From: Tillandsia leiboldiana | Lineage: Eukaryota; Streptophyta; Magnoliopsida; Poales; Bromeliaceae | Direction: 5' to 3' | Length of the DNA: 64,000 nucleotides | Assembly: GCA_029204045.2 (NCBI GenBank) | Contig: CM055064.1 | Span: 4,222,692 to 4,286,691 of the forward strand | Shown: piece by piece, positions 45,401 to 59,700 of the stretch | Position numbering within the stretch: position 1 is the stretch's first letter | How the letters are laid out: the number at the start of each line of letters is the position of its first letter | Program-made: the position numbers and the translations under genes | The notes under the pieces: generated by a model | Seen by the model: only the letters and a program-made list of their open reading frames with translations | Told to the model about the DNA's origin: nothing | The model's database searches: none

Positions 45401-48400
45401 AATTTGAGGATAAATCATTATGAAATAGATTGGAATATTTTGCTTTGTTTTTGATGTCATGGTATAACTCTTACGAACCTTGCACTTTTGCAGAGGAAAG
45501 TAGTGACCTGCTAAAAGGATCTATGCCTAATACTGTAACAAGCACTGTGTCTTCCAATTTAAATTCAGAGAATGACAAGGATTGTCCGCTGCCAAGTAAT
45601 TTATCCCTTCAATCTGCGGTGATGGCAAGCAAACCAAAATTCAGGTACTTACAACTTCTGGGTATTGCTGGCCTTATAAACTTTAATGCAATTATTATGT
45701 GATTTATGCATGAAAATGCTAACTGCAAAGGCTGATTAAAGCTAAGGGTGGTGCGGAAATACTAACTAAGGACTAAGGAGTCAGCGAACAGCATGACTTC
45801 TAGAAACAAGAAGATATAGCTATTTTTTAACTTCTAGAGACAATAATCTAATTAGCATACTCACTTGGTACTGCTATCTTTAGAGAATTCTGTGATGATT
45901 CACCGGATGTGACATACGTCCTCTAGAAAATGAAAGAACAAAAATTGATAGCACCTAGTTTTGAGGTTTGTTACATAATTGGTTCTGCAAATTAGAAAGA
46001 AAATGTTGGTTGAAATGAGCCTGAGAAGAGTGGAGCCCCTATGCTGAATGTTTTGCTGGATTCATTATTTTGTGGATGATTAGTTCAACCTTGATTCAAT
46101 AGAATGCTGTTTAATTCTATGAGGACAATATTTGGCTTGTGATCAGAAACAACTTTGAATATTTAAAATTACTGGTGTTAGTTACAATTTTCATGCACTC
46201 CCTACATCTTTTAATTGCAATGATTTGCTGTCTCCAAGTCCTGTTAGTACCATTGCAACAGAAATAAGACATCTGAACTTCTGCTGAAGAACTTGACCAC
46301 GGTAAGAGTTGCTCCTGGAAAGTTCTCTAAGAGTTTTATCAACTGCTATGATGGAAAAATTCGTGGAGAATTATCTATGTAAATTTCTGCTTTAGCTAAC
46401 TTGAATTTTCGTGTTGTATAATCTACTATAACAGTATCTGAACTATTTGCAATGCAAGCCATTATTCTTGTTTCAAAGCAGTAGATGGCTTAATCAGTTA
46501 TATCCTTGGAAACTTACAAACTCATATTTACAAACGCAAAGTTCAACATATAATTCACTTGTTCTTCTGAAGAGAATGCTGCTAGATGACTAGTAATGAC
46601 TCTGGTAACTAGGAACTTAGAATAACATGTATAAAATTTGTATGCTTCATTATGAGAAATCTAATAACCCAACTTGGACGCGACAAATTTGACAGGACAC
46701 CGTCTATATGATGTAAGAACTACCATAGAAGTACTCTACAGTTGTCCACATTCGTGCGCTTCTTTTCATCTTAATCTCTTCTTGCTAATGTATATCATTT
46801 ACTTCATTGCCATATGTCATTTCCTATTTGTGTATTTTCTTTGTGTTCTGGATTTTTTTTTTTTTTTTTTGGTCTCACATATTGGAAACATTGGCTGTTA
46901 GAAGGTACTGTTTAAATGTAAAGTTTGTAGTTTGCTTTCAAAAGGTGCAACTTGGAAGGCTAGCATGCATATGTCTTAAACTGGATGATGTACAACAGGA
47001 ACTACACCGTTTGTCTGTATCTTCTCACAAAATATCGAACAGCTGAAGAATTTCAATCTCTCTTCTCATTGTATTTTGTGAATCATTTCTTCCTTTTTTA
47101 TTGCTCACCATGTTTTATATTGATAGTAGCGAAGCATTTCATAAGCAGTTCCTAATTACTGATTAATTGGATGGATGATTGTGGTAGGCATGACTTCTAC
47201 AATTCTCCAACAGAGGTTGTTTTGACCATTTTTGCTAAGGGCATACCTGCTGAGAATGTGTCTGTCGACTTTGGAGAACAAATAGTATGCTCTTCCATGA
47301 GTTCAGTTCTTTTTGTTTTTCTCGATATAATCATGTGATTCACAAATAAAATGATTTCTTTTTCCTATCTTTTCAGCTAAGTGTTGCTATAGATATCCCT
47401 GGGGAAGAGAAATATCATTTTCAACCACGTTTATTTGCAAAGGTATGCCCTTTTCTCGATATCACAACTTGTCTCGAGTGACCATTTTCCTTGGTAATAG
47501 AGCACTTTTGTCTTCTTTCAACTTCGTTCACTTTGTGGGCCTTATTGCTACTGGGCCAACAAAACAGTAGTGTGCAATGTATTAGATCGTTACTAATTTG
47601 TGTACATCATGCAGCACACGCATCTAAAATGTAATATGACCTTGTAATATATGAAATGATGGTAATCATGTTAGTTCCTGCACAGAAAGTGATTTACTAG
47701 CGGGTCAAAAAACTATAAATTAAGATCATATTCTTTTTGGCCCTTAGCTTGGTGTATTGGTAAGTTTGATCCCTTTCACCTAAGCATTATCAGTTTGCAT
47801 ATACAGGGATAACACAACTTACTCTCACACTTGTCAAACACCTTAGTGGCACAGCCTCTTGTGTATGACTGCCCTTTCTATGTTCTGCTCTGAGCCATAT
47901 TCTCATAGGCTGTTTGTTGCTCGAGACTGCAATCCTTTTGTTTGAGAGAAATCAGTTAAATAATCGCCCGGCAGTGGTTCCCTGTGTCACATATTCTCCC
48001 ACTTCTTCCATGTAGGTTAATTTTTTTTTTTCTTTGTAAGTGAATGGGAGTTCATTTTCACATCTCCTCTCCCCAAAGCTTAACTTTGATATCTTCTATA
48101 CAAATATATGAATCCCCAATATTTTTTGCCACGTGGTAATTTTTCCTTCATCCTCAACAAACTTATTTTTTTATTAAAATTTGAAACTCATGTCCTTTCA
48201 TTTTTCATTTTAATTAAAATTAAAAAACAAAATTAATAGTCATATCTTTTAGTTAATTAATTCATGCATTGATTTAAACCTTTTTATTTTCTTACTAAAT
48301 GTTAAAATTTAAAACTCGTGTCTTTTCATTTTCTACTTTAATTAAAATTAAAGAGCAAAATTAATAACCATATCTTTTAGTTAATTAATTCATGCACTGA

Positions 48401-49717
48401 TTTAAACATTTTTATTTTCTTACTAAATCTTAAAATTTGAAACTCATGTCCTTTTATTTTTCACTTTAATTTAAAATTAAAGAACAAAATTGATAGCCAT
48501 ATCTTTTAGTTAATTAATTTATTCATTGATTTAAACATTTTTTGAGAGAAATGTATGTTAAACATTTTTATTTTGGAAAATCGAAGGGACGTGGAATATT
48601 TTACGATTTCCAAAGGAACTGTAAGCTACATTTCTTTTCAATTTCCAATCAAGAGTTATCCTCTGCATAGGTTACAAATTTAGAAAATCGAAGAGATGCG
48701 GTTTCTTTCTTCATCCTACATGTAGATTACAAATTTAGAAAATCGTAAGGATGCGGGATATTATGATTTTCTTTAAGAGTATATGAAATTCTTGGAGCCT
48801 CAAGGAGAGAAATCGAATTATTTTTTTCCTCCGAAGCTCTTAATTAGGGATTAGAATTTTTTTCTTTTTGTCGAAGCACTTTTCGAGAACTCGATCATTG
48901 CGAGGTCGTCAATTAGATACTGCTCTATTCCCTCTCTCTGTTTTTTTTTTTCTTTTTGATCTTATTTGATTCCGAATCGTCCATTTTGTTCTTTTTATAA
49001 ATTCAATTTTATATTATATGCAAAAATTTTGCACTTTTTTATTTTATTAATAAAATAATTTCTACCGCTGAATCGCGAGGGTTACTACACTAGTGTAAAT
49101 GTAAATAAATCCATACTTCCTAATTTGATCGCTTGGATCCACCTATTGTGAGATGCATTTTGCATTTTACTTGGTAGAAGTATTCACTGCATGCTGTTAG
49201 CAGTTTTTGGCTTTTCTTTTTAGGGTTATTCTGGATAAAAAGATTGCCAATTGCATACATTATAGATGTAGTCCTTGGATTGCGTCTGGAAAAGCATTAT
49301 TTAGTTTTGCACTTAATCTTGTAGTTTTAATTACTATCCTGTTTCCACCATTTTATTAATCCTTATTTGGCTTCGCATGGCCAACATACAGATTGTACCA
49401 GCGGAATGCAGGTATGATGTCTTGTCTTCAAAAGTTGAAATTCGTCTTCGGAAGGCTGAAGCTATTACATGGACATCTTTGGAATTTAGTGACAAGAGAG
49501 CAGTTCCACAAAAGATAATCAACATCCCAGGTAGCTTATATTTTTTTTGTTTCACATAATTCTTTTACAATTTTCTTTTAGTCATGGCATTATGAGGCTG
49601 TTTAGTAAACTCTGGTAATATAACAACCGCCTGCTCTACTAGTCTTTATAAATATATACACATAAGATTTTAGTCTTCCACTCCAAGGATCTCTTCACAA
49701 TCTAGAAACGAATAGTG

Positions 49718-49814
<97 letters not shown>

Positions 49815-49888
49815 GAGAGAGAGAGAGAACATCTCCTGTACTTTCGAAAGCACGGAGGCTTCCGTGCTTATAAGTTGTTTTCCGTGTG

Positions 49889-49940
<52 letters not shown>

Positions 49941-51921
49941 GAACATTTCCTGTACTTTCGAAAGCACGGAGGCTTCCGTGCTTATAAGTTGTTTTCAATG
50001 ATGGAACATTCGATTCGACAATCGACTCCGTTAGGCATAATATACGCTATTAGAACTACTTAGAAATCAAATTCCATAATTTTTCAACATCATTTAGCAA
50101 GTGATCAAAGGATTTCAAAAATGACTATTTTAATGATCGATGCGGTACGTTTGTAAGTGCAATGGTGTAAAACAAGTCAAATTAGGTAAAATTTTAATAG
50201 AAAATTATACTTACTATCAAGAGTAAGATTAATACTTCCGATTTGAAATTTAAATCTTTTATCATTATTTTTTATGAAATTTTTATTATGAGTCGTTCAT
50301 TTTGCGGCTACTCATTCACTGGCTATACCAAGGGAAAAAATTATAAAATTTGGTTTATAGATAGTTTCAACACAGTAGATCATGTATAACGAAACCAATT
50401 GCCGAATTGGATACTCCATCATTGAAAACCACTTACAAGCATAAAGGCCTCCGTACTTTCGAAAGTATAGTAGCCTAGCTCTATGTATTTTTATACATAA
50501 TGCTAGAGAGTTCCAGTAGAACAATGTAATCACCTCAAACTTGGGAAACTGTGCTCCATGTATTTGTAAACTTCACCCAGTTGTGTTAACTAAGTGTTTA
50601 GACTTCTATGCTCATTATTCTCCTGTTTATAAAAGTTACAACAACCATCTGAAATTAGTAAAACACTGAAACTTGCCATATAAAGTACGAGCACTCTAAA
50701 AGACTGCTAGGTATACGGAATTCATCCTCAACTAGAACAAAATGGCTCTGGGGATGCAGTATTGCCAAGTAAACGCGGGGAGGAAAATGAAATCAAAATA
50801 TCTACAATATTGGAAGCGATATTGACAAGCTAAGTAGTTATTCTCTGCAAACCAAATGCCTACAAGGAACTTGTGTTCAAAATGATATTGCTAACCAAGG
50901 TTTTAAGTATCCATCGGCACGGGCCGTATCTACCGTGCCGTACCGTGCCAACAAGATACCGGCACGATACAACTCCCGTGCCGATGACACAGTTCAAAAC
51001 CCTTTTTTCTTAAAATTACTAAGTAATTTTCTTAATAAAGTTCAGAATATTTGATAAAGATACATAATAAGCAATTAAAAAATTTTGTTGCTAAAGAAAT
51101 TAAATATTTCATGCCATTATGTGTCGGCACGCATGTATTTTTTGTGACCGGCACTCATCGGCACGGCTCGGCACGCACCGTGCCGTACCGTGCCGGCAAG
51201 TTTTCGGCACGACCCCGTGCCACGGCACTTAAATCCTTGTTGCTAACCCTCATTTTAATATTCTTATACTCATCTATCTCATTTTTGTAGATTCAGCTTC
51301 ACAATCTCGAAGACCATCTTACCCCTCTTCCAAATCTAAAACCGACTGGGACAAGCTAGAAGCCGACATGAAAAAGGAGGTGAGTTGCAGTAACTGATGA
51401 AAAGCTTAGACAATGTGCTCGACATGCAATTCTCCTTTCAGTCCCTACAAATTGGTTGTTCACGCACGCGTGTTAACAATTACGGTTTCTCCTTTTCTTT
51501 CTCAGGAGAAAGAGGAGAAGCTCGACGGTGATGCTGCGCTGAGCAAGTTCTTCCGGGAAATATATCACGATGCTGATGAGGATGCCAGACGGGCGATGAG
51601 CAAATCCTTCGTAAGACGTGGCTCTCACCCGTAACATCATTAGTGATTTTTCCTTATACAACAGGCCCTTTTGACTCTATTGTTTCGTCGCCTCTATAAA
51701 ATCGTCTCGACCCCAGATTTTAAGCTGTAGCTGTTTTAAATGACTTGCAGAAATAAGTTATTCTATTAGTTCCCGTGTGGTAGGACGAGAGCTAACTTCT
51801 CGTATGCATCTGTACCCAGATCGAGTCGAACGGAACGGTGCTGTCCACAAACTGGAAAGACGTGGGTTCGAAAAAGGTCAAGGGGAGCCCACCTGAAGGT
51901 ATGGAGCTCAAGAAATGGTAG
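42417..51921 (+). CDS. SGT1: SGT1 co-chaperone (suppressor of G2 allele of skp1)
   Basis: Ten exons join in frame to 367 residues: 42417-42576, 44965-45034, 45120-45244, 45494-45644, 47188-47284, 47377-47442, 49392-49530, 51291-51379, 51506-51610 and 51820-51921, all GT-AG. Residues 1-120 are three TPR helical pairs (AREAFVDDNFELAVDLYTQAL; ADLLADRAQANIKL; AYLRKGIACMKIEEYQTA). 120-165 is a variable linker. 165-255 is the CS (CHORD-SGT1) domain that binds HSP90 and RAR1, starting KFRHDFYNSPTEVVLTIFAK. 280-367 is the SGS domain (DWDKLEADMKKEEKEEK, FREIYHDADEDARRAM) ending in the family-typical GMELKKW. SGT1 works with HSP90 and RAR1 to stabilise NLR immune receptors and with SKP1 in SCF ligases. 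Length and order fit plant SGT1. Introns 1, 6 and 7 are expanded by repeats. Confidence 0.96.
42985..43960. repeat. Head-to-head LTR-derived inverted repeat in SGT1 intron 1
   Basis: GAAACTCCGACCTACCCATC and TTACCAGAGGCAAGGA near 43227-43266 recur inverted at 43447-43485 (TTGCCTCTGGTAGA, GGTAGGTCGGAGTTTCGATG). Matching continues outward over about 250 bp per arm, around a spacer of about 180 bp. Both arms resemble the end of the solo LTR at 10052-13551 (for example 10560-10640). Confidence 0.7.
44096..44414. mobile_element. hAT-like MITE in SGT1 intron 1
   Basis: Ends CAAGGATTTAAGTGCCG and, inverted, CAAGGATGCACGGGT. Flanks ATACAGTC and ATACAATC match at 7 of 8 positions. Interior GGCACG-type ends surround an AT-rich centre shared with the copy at 50896. 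Confidence 0.8.
45645..47187 (+). other. SGT1 intron 4, no distinct element recognised
   Basis: About 1.5 kb of AT-rich intronic sequence. The short frames at 46674-47046 have no features. No repeat ends or coding segments are supported. Confidence 0.5.
48160..48545. repeat. Three 128-bp tandem repeats in SGT1 intron 6
   Basis: GAAACTCATGTCCTTT or variants start at 48183, 48311 and 48439. Each unit also carries ATATCTTTTAGTTAATTAAT. Units are mildly diverged, so moderately old. Confidence 0.85.
49727..50480. mobile_element. Foldback element with (TA)n(GA)n borders and a duplicated left end
   Basis: The left arm (49943 on) contains CTGTACTTTCGAAAGCACGG and TTGTTTTCAATGATGGA. The right arm (50410-50470) has the inverse TCCATCATTGAAAACCACTT and CCTCCGTACTTTCGAAAG. 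A partial extra copy of the left end with its own (TA)n(GA)n lies at 49727-49889. In SGT1 intron 7. Confidence 0.7.
50896..51239. mobile_element. hAT-like MITE in SGT1 intron 7
   Basis: Ends CAAGGTTTTAAGTATCC and, inverted, CAAGGATTTAAGTGCCG. TTGCTAAC flanks both sides exactly (50888-50895, 51240-51247). GGCACG-rich ends with many CCGTGCCGTACCGTGCC phrases. The right end is 52 bases before exon 8. Confidence 0.9.
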
Positions 51922-53581
<1,660 letters not shown>

Positions 53582-53661
<80 letters not shown>

Positions 53662-53968
53662 CGATATGTCGATATCCGGTTTTAACTTTTGGATAAAGGG
53701 ATGTACAATTAGAAAGATAGTGGCTCCTAGAGTTTAGTAGGTGGTTGAAAAAATAGTATAAACTAAGGGGTGGAAATGATCGAAGGGTTAGATTTACCGA
53801 TGAAATTGGTAGCACCTAATACTTCGTGCTATTGATTTTATAGTAGACGAACTATATATATATAGATGCTAGGTGTACACTCCTTTAGGGGTGTACATCC
53901 TACACCCCACCCCATTCTGGGGTGGAGTGTAAGATGTACACCCTAAAGGGTTGTATACTTATATATAC

Positions 53969-54034
<66 letters not shown>
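53582..54034. repeat. (TA)n tracts enclosing a foldback MITE
   Basis: (TA)n at 53582-53659 and 53971-54034. Between them unique sequence (53660-53864) is followed by a MITE of the GCTAGGTGTACA family (53865-53962) with inverted ends GATGCTAGGTGTACA and AAGTATACAACCC and a central palindrome CACCCCATTCTGGGGTG. 54035-54278 is AT-rich without a gene. Confidence 0.7.
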
Positions 54035-54038
<4 letters not shown>

Positions 54039-54278
54039 TGAGTCTAGTCTATAGTGCTTGTAAGTTTTTCACTGTTAGATCTAATCATTTGACTAATTTA
54101 ACTTTTTTGATCAAACTATTCAATTAACTACCTACTAAATTTTAGGAAACCATTATTATACTAACCATACATTCCAACATCAAAGTATTAAAAATTTACA
54201 AACACTAATTAGTTTATATTTTTACACGTACAGAAGCTCAATTATTTATATATATATATTATTCTTAATAAAAAAAAA

Positions 54279-54450
54279 GGAAAATGCTATGTGTACACCC
54301 GTAAGGGGTGTACATCTCACACCCCCACCCATCTAAGGGTGGGGGTGTGATGATGGGTCACTTGATGTGACCCGTAAAAAATATCGCCACCATTAAAATG
54401 ATAGAGATGTATGATGTACACCCCTTCGGGGTGTACATGTAGCATTGCTC
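54279..54450. mobile_element. Foldback MITE of the GCTA(C/T)GTGTACACCC family
   Basis: Ends GGAAAATGCTATGTGTACA and, inverted, GAGCAATGCTACATGTACA. Each end is itself a hairpin (GTACACCCGTAAGGGGTGTAC; GTACACCCCTTCGGGGTGTAC). The centre has ACACCCCCACCC paired with GGGTGGGGGTGT. Confidence 0.75.
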
Positions 54451-55104
54451 AAAAAAAAATAATAATACTGTAATAAAATAATAAAATAAAAATATATTAA
54501 ATTGATTGGACGGGATGCCACGTGTTACGCCACCAACCCCCGCGCGCTATAGTACAAACAGGCAACAGCGATGGGCTCGTAACGGATAAGCTCGTCGGTC
54601 TACGCGGCACCGTTACTGTTCTCAAACGTCACTAAATAATAAATAATAATAATAATAATATCACACACTAAACCTCCGTGGTGCCTCCCCTGTAACTGTT
54701 ACATATCACGGTCGGATGCTAAAATGATGGAAACCCCTTCACTATTATCTCGTTTGAAATTAACCTCTCAACTATCATTTCCTTTAAATAAAATAATATA
54801 TAACTTACATGAATTACCAACAATTTTAAATCATTTATCCAAATTTGTGAAATTTTTATTTTGCTATCTATCGTTTCGCTTATTTGATTTGAGCCAGACA
54901 ATGATGTTTTAATTTTAAATTTCAAATGCATCGTTTATCTTTACAGATTTAATAATTAATATATTTTATATAATTATCATAACTATAAATTTATTAAAAT
55001 AAATAATTATTTTAAATTTTAAAGTCAAAATATCGTTAACTGACTTAAATTAAATAAATTGAAAGATTTGGCATTAAAATTAAAATTTTAAAAAGTTGGA
55101 AATA

Positions 55105-55167
<63 letters not shown>

Positions 55168-56440
55168 ACTTCTCAATTTTTAATTTTTTTAATTTAAATT
55201 TTTTTATATTAGTTATGTTAAAAAAATTCTACCAAATTAGTAATTATAAAGTTATTAATCATTAATTGGTCTAATTTTATGTACTAAAAAGTAATTAAAT
55301 TATCAAATTAATGAAGTCATTGACTTTTTATTTTATTTTTTTTTATTAAAACTGCTTAATTCTAAAAATAATTAAAAGTGTCTCAATAAAAAAATATTAA
55401 AGTTAAGGTGCTCATTTCAAAATGGCAGATAATTGAGGGTGTATCATACACTTTAACATTGCTCATCTTAAATTTTAAAAATTGTTTGGGGTTCTTTCTT
55501 TCTATTATCACTTAGTCACAATATTTTTCTATTTAAAATATGAGAGATCAAAGTTCACAGAGTTTGTAATTCAAAATGAATAGGATGAACCAGGTGCATA
55601 TAATTATTATTTTTTTGTTTGTCTAAAAACTAAAATAAAAATATTTTAAAAAATTATAAAATTTTAAATTATTTAAAATCAATAAAGAGTTTGAAATTTG
55701 GGGGTGTAATTTAAGCGTAATTAGATACCACTATATTGTACTTTAGCGTTATTTATATTTACTATTTTTTTTTTATAAAAATACTATTATATTATTATAT
55801 TTTATTATCAATTTTTATAATTTAATTTAATTTTTCTATCTTATTTTATAGATATTTTTAGCTCTTTTTGTTGTTGTTGTTATTATTTTTGGCAAAATTT
55901 AACAACTTTATTAGAAGGCATTGACTAAATAGTAAAAAAAAATATAAAATAAATTTTCATAACGTACTCACTATTGAAAATTTATATCAAATTATTTATT
56001 ATTATTTTTTTTATGTCTTTTGTTAATTTTTTATTGAAACAAGATGAATATAAGAGCCGTCACTTTCAACTAATAATTTTTAATAATATTTAGAATTAAT
56101 ATCATACAGTTTTATGTAAATATATCGAATAGCTGACATATTTTTACAAAATTTAATATTTTATATTTATTTTTTAAAAAAATCCTAAGTTATTTATATA
56201 TGTTTTTCTAATTTATTATTATATTTATTTTTTAAATTAATATAAATAAAAATATTAATTTTTTGTATTATATTTATTATTTGATATGTTTATATTCGAC
56301 TGTACGAAATTAATACTAATTTTTATTTAAAATAATAAATATAATGTGTATAGTGTAGGGATCGAAACACCGAAGAAAAATTTGCCCGAACCGGCGCAGG
56401 TTAGCCGGAATATTCCGTCGCGAGGGCACGCTTTTGGATT
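54451..56440. other. AT-rich intergenic DNA upstream of the right-hand gene
   Basis: 54500-54720 is a GC-richer island with CCACGTG and no open frame. (TA)n at about 55110-55165. The rest is A/T-rich without a supported gene or element. Confidence 0.5.
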
Positions 56441-56450
56441 TTCCCGAAAA

Positions 56451-56460
56451 CTATAAATAG
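56451..56460 (+). promoter_or_regulatory. TATA box of the right-hand gene
   Basis: CTATAAATAG, a consensus plant TATA box, lies about 320 bp before the chosen ATG. It is followed by a pyrimidine-rich stretch typical of a plant leader. Transcription would be expected to start near 56485. Confidence 0.7.
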
Positions 56461-56602
56461 CTTTCTCCTCTTACTCCTCCGATTGTTGCCCTAAAAATTC
56501 CACTCTATTTCCTCTCCCATCTCTTTCTCTTTCTCTTTCTCCACTCTCCGCCGCCCCCTCGCCAAATCTCTCTCTAGGGTTTCCTCGTCCGCGATCTCCT
56601 CG

Positions 56603-56725
56603 ATGATGGTGCGGAGATTAATGGTGTCCGATCGATCGCTTTCGAGGGGACGATCGTCTGGGGGGATCGATCGGTTGCGGGAAAGTAATCGCTCTGGATC
56701 GGGAGAGGTCGTAGCGCCGTTCTAG
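56603..56725 (+). other. Upstream open reading frame in the leader
   Basis: ATGATGGTGCGGAG opens a 40-codon frame ending TAG at 56723-56725, 45 bases before the main ATG. The peptide is Arg/Ser/Gly-rich with no recognised motif. It would be expected to lower translation of the main frame if the leader is unspliced. Confidence 0.5.
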
Positions 56726-56770
56726 GGTTTTCTAGGGTTTGGAGAGTGGTGTTGGAGGTGAAGGTGGTGG

Positions 56771-59700
56771 ATGGATGCGGTGGAGTTGCCTCCTCTTCCG
56801 ACGAATCTCGTCGTCTCCAAGATACTTCCCGGAGACGGGTTCGTTCGGGAGGGAAAGGCCGAGGAGAGGGGCGCCGATGGCGTAGATGCGTCGGGTTTTG
56901 GACGGCATAAGGACTCCGGCTGCGGTCGGTCTCATGGCGGTATGGTTCTTCTTCCCTCCTCCTCCCCCTTTGGAAGGTTAAAGTTTCGAATTTTGATGTG
57001 GTCTCTTGGGTGTGTTCTTCGATGGGTGTTGATAAATGGATAGATTTATATGATGAAGGGAAAAGGGGTTGCTGTGTCGTATATATTAGGTTTTGTAGGT
57101 TTATGGTGCTTTGTGTAAGCAAGATGGTTGATGAAAAGATCAATTTGGACAGAGATTTAGGGTTTTATTGTGCGGCCTTTCCTTGTTCTCATGATAAGAT
57201 TTTTCTGATATTATTCTATGATTATAAGTTGATTATCACTTTGCCTATTTCATTTTATTATAGCCTGGTTATGATCCGCGGAGGTGTAGGTTTCGGCAGG
57301 GAGAATTTGTAGAAACTGTTCTATACTGTAACATGTTTTTGGATGAAGTGGCTCCTCTCATGACTTGAACTCCGACCATGAGCTTGCAAGCCAAAGACTT
57401 TGGCCACTGGCACTAATTTCTTGATTCGTAGTTTTATGCTTTTCTTTCATGAAGTCAATCCTTTACATGTACGGATGTGCGTCTTTTTGGCATTTGATAT
57501 CCTTAATTCAGTCCTGGTGTTAAGAAATGATATCTACCTTTTAAATGATAAATTTCTTTATATTCGCCTTAGGAGTTCGGAAATTCTTGATTTGTAGATT
57601 AATTATGAGTTGATCGTATATCTAATAGATGTGAGAAGAGCATTTAATTTGAATTAAGTTTAGATTCTAGACAAATAAACACTACTTCCAACATCCGTAT
57701 GCACAAGAATATGACTCTGAATTTCAATTGTGAAGGTGATGGTAAGAATGATTATCTTCGGGAAGTGGATACGGTTGTCCTATCGCTTCCCAAGCATGAT
57801 GGTAACGCGCCCAACAAGAAATCTGTGAAAAGGCTGAGCAGCTTCACATGTTCTAAGAGACCAAGAATAGATCAGGCGGGAAAATCTCTTAGTGCTGGAA
57901 TGCATGATGACGAGACTACCTCAAAGGAACCCGGACCTGATTGGATGCATCGGATGTCTTCTGGTATAAAAATCCTGTCTTACCATTTGTAATTGCACAC
58001 ACACTTTACATGCGTATGTGCTTCAATAAAAAATCCATTATTCCATTATGTGCATGCATATTTAAGTAGCTCACAGTTGCTTCTTGTGTAGATTTGTATT
58101 GCCATACTTTGCTAGTGCAGTGTTCTTCGTTTTACTGGTCGAGTCATTCGCATCTTCTTACTTGTAGTACTTCTAAAATTCCATATGTGCAGTTCTTTGT
58201 AGCAGATTTCAAGCAAGCTTTCAACTAATCAAGTTCATACATAATCTAATCAAGAACGTTTTGGTGTGGTGCTACTTTTTTTATGAACTATTATCCTTCT
58301 TTGAGTTGTTATTTGAGTAACTCTCTCTTTACCAAAATATGGAACCAAAGAAATGTTCCTTTCATTGAAATCTGTGTTTCATCTATATTTGCCAATGAAG
58401 GAGCTGTATCTTGGCAAGTGTGATAAATATAATTTTAGGGGCACCATTTAGTAGGTTTTGGCACTTTTAATCTGTTAGTTGGCTATTATACATTTATACT
58501 GTTCGCTGCCTGTTTTAATCATTATTGTGCAGATATCAACCAATAATATGGTCATTGGCCATAGTACGACTGGTCTAAAATGCATGACGAAGTTTGTACT
58601 TTGTCATTCTGTTTGTACAACTATAAGGTTGACATGATTAGATTGGTTTCTGCCGCCATCTTTTTGGTTTATGAGATAAGGCTCTGTCCTATCTTATTCA
58701 GGTGGCTCTAGTTATTTAAGGTAAACAATATATTCCACATCAAAGAATTAAATGAATGTTGAAGACATCTGCTATTAATAGCTTTGATTTTCTTCTGTTC
58801 TTTCAAGCATTATTGGATAGCCTGATTTTGAAGGTAAATGCTTTACTCAATTAAATGAGCCTCATCTAATTATGTCCAGAGAAATCCCGGTTGCTGAAAC
58901 AGAAGCGTGGTCTTGATGGCAAGAGAGCTGATAAAAGGAATCTTAGAACTAGTCTCAGAGCTAAATTTGATTGTTTTGCATCGAGGACTGGTTTGGCTAA
59001 TTGCGATTCCCCTTTTGGAGGAAACAGTGTTCTTGGTATGCAACACTGTACAATGCTTATTATGTATATCTTTTTTTTTATTATTTATTTTCTCCTAGTA
59101 ATACACTTGTTTTTTCATTATAATGCTATCTTGTGTGTTAATGCCTAAATCAATTTAGGAGTTATTGTTTGTATTTTTTTTTTCAGGGTTAATTGCGCCA
59201 TTGGTCCCTAACCTTTATCCATTTTTTTCACTTTGTTCCCTAACCTTTTTTTTTTGCCCTTAGATCCCTAACATATTTATTTTGTTTCAATTAGGTCCCA
59301 ACCATCCAAATTCATATTAATTTCAATAAAATAGGCCACAGCAACCCCAATAATGCCTTCCCTACTCATATAGATTACGATTATAGTCTGGTAGTCAATC
59401 TTAGCACCAATTTTTTCAAGTCTCTAACAGAGTTTGGTCGCACTCGCGGTGCGACATCAAGGATGCTGGATGCTCCAAAAGAGGAAGTAGGCATCATGTG
59501 CAAGATTTGAGGTGGTCATAGGTGCATAGGAAGACATTGAGGGTGATGAGATTGGGTTTGACATAGTGGGCACGCATAAACCAAAGTAAAATAATTGGAG
59601 AAGGTTAGGGACCAATAGTGCAATTAATTCTAAAGGTTAAGGATCAGATTGCAAAAAATAAAAGATTGGGGACCAAAATGAAAAATAGGGTAATGTTGGG

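Noticed and set aside
56574..57143. 189-codon minus-strand frame over exon 1 of the right-hand gene
   Set aside because: Opposite to a leader with a consensus TATA box and an exon that splices in frame to four others.
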